Shown here piece by piece: positions 5,307 through 5,313 of a stretch of DNA of 5,313 nt. The notes beneath the pieces are model-generated. The model saw nothing but the letters and a program-made list of their open reading frames with translations, was not told the origin of the DNA and searched no databases. Position numbers and translations under genes: made by a program. Each line of letters begins with the position of its first letter. Position 1 is the stretch's first letter. This DNA is from Burkholderiales bacterium (GTDB lineage: Bacteria; Pseudomonadota; Gammaproteobacteria; Burkholderiales; Burkholderiaceae_C): contig CANFYD010000309.1 in assembly GCA_947450745.1 (NCBI GenBank), forward strand, positions 1-5,313, read 5' to 3'.

Positions 5307-5313
5307 GTCGTCA

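Overview
The window is GC-rich, densely coding DNA with strong G/C third-position bias. The protein families and a reiterated intergenic repeat (cores CCCCCGAGGG and CCTTGGGACGGCCCGG) suggest a betaproteobacterium of the Burkholderiales, most likely Comamonadaceae. That placement rests on recalled sequence character, not on a search.

Layout. On the minus strand (1-920) lies a two-component system: an OmpR-type response regulator followed, with a 10-base overlap, by the N-terminus of a membrane sensor kinase that runs off the left edge. A 193-base divergent intergenic region (921-1113) carries two inverted repeats and a short direct repeat. On the plus strand follows a four-gene array, likely an operon: a DUF4395 multi-pass membrane protein with a Cys/His-containing tail (1114-1893), a periplasmic adaptor of the HlyD/MacA/DevB type (1929-3104), an FtsX-fold ABC permease (3123-4316), and a DevA/LolD/MacB-type ABC ATPase (4563-5306) that ends 7 bases before the right edge.

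How the genes work together. Adaptor, permease and separate ATPase, in that order, match the DevBCA arrangement of tripartite exporters rather than MacAB, where permease and ATPase are fused. They would form an inner-membrane ABC pump reaching toward an outer-membrane TolC-like channel not encoded here. The divergent two-component system is a plausible regulator. The DUF4395 protein is a conserved membrane protein of unknown role that may be an accessory factor.

The most unusual part is the 246-base gap between permease and ATPase. It is almost entirely three head-to-tail copies (81, 82, 81 bases) of a GC-rich unit. Every copy begins with ATG, and the ATPase ATG follows the last copy. A strong Shine-Dalgarno (GGGAGG) at the permease 3' end sits 6 bases before the ATG of copy 1. 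Removing the array would place it 6 bases before the ATPase ATG, so the repeat appears to have inserted at the ATPase start codon and expanded, pushing the gene away from its ribosome binding site. The array still permits an almost uninterrupted chain of translation into the ATPase.
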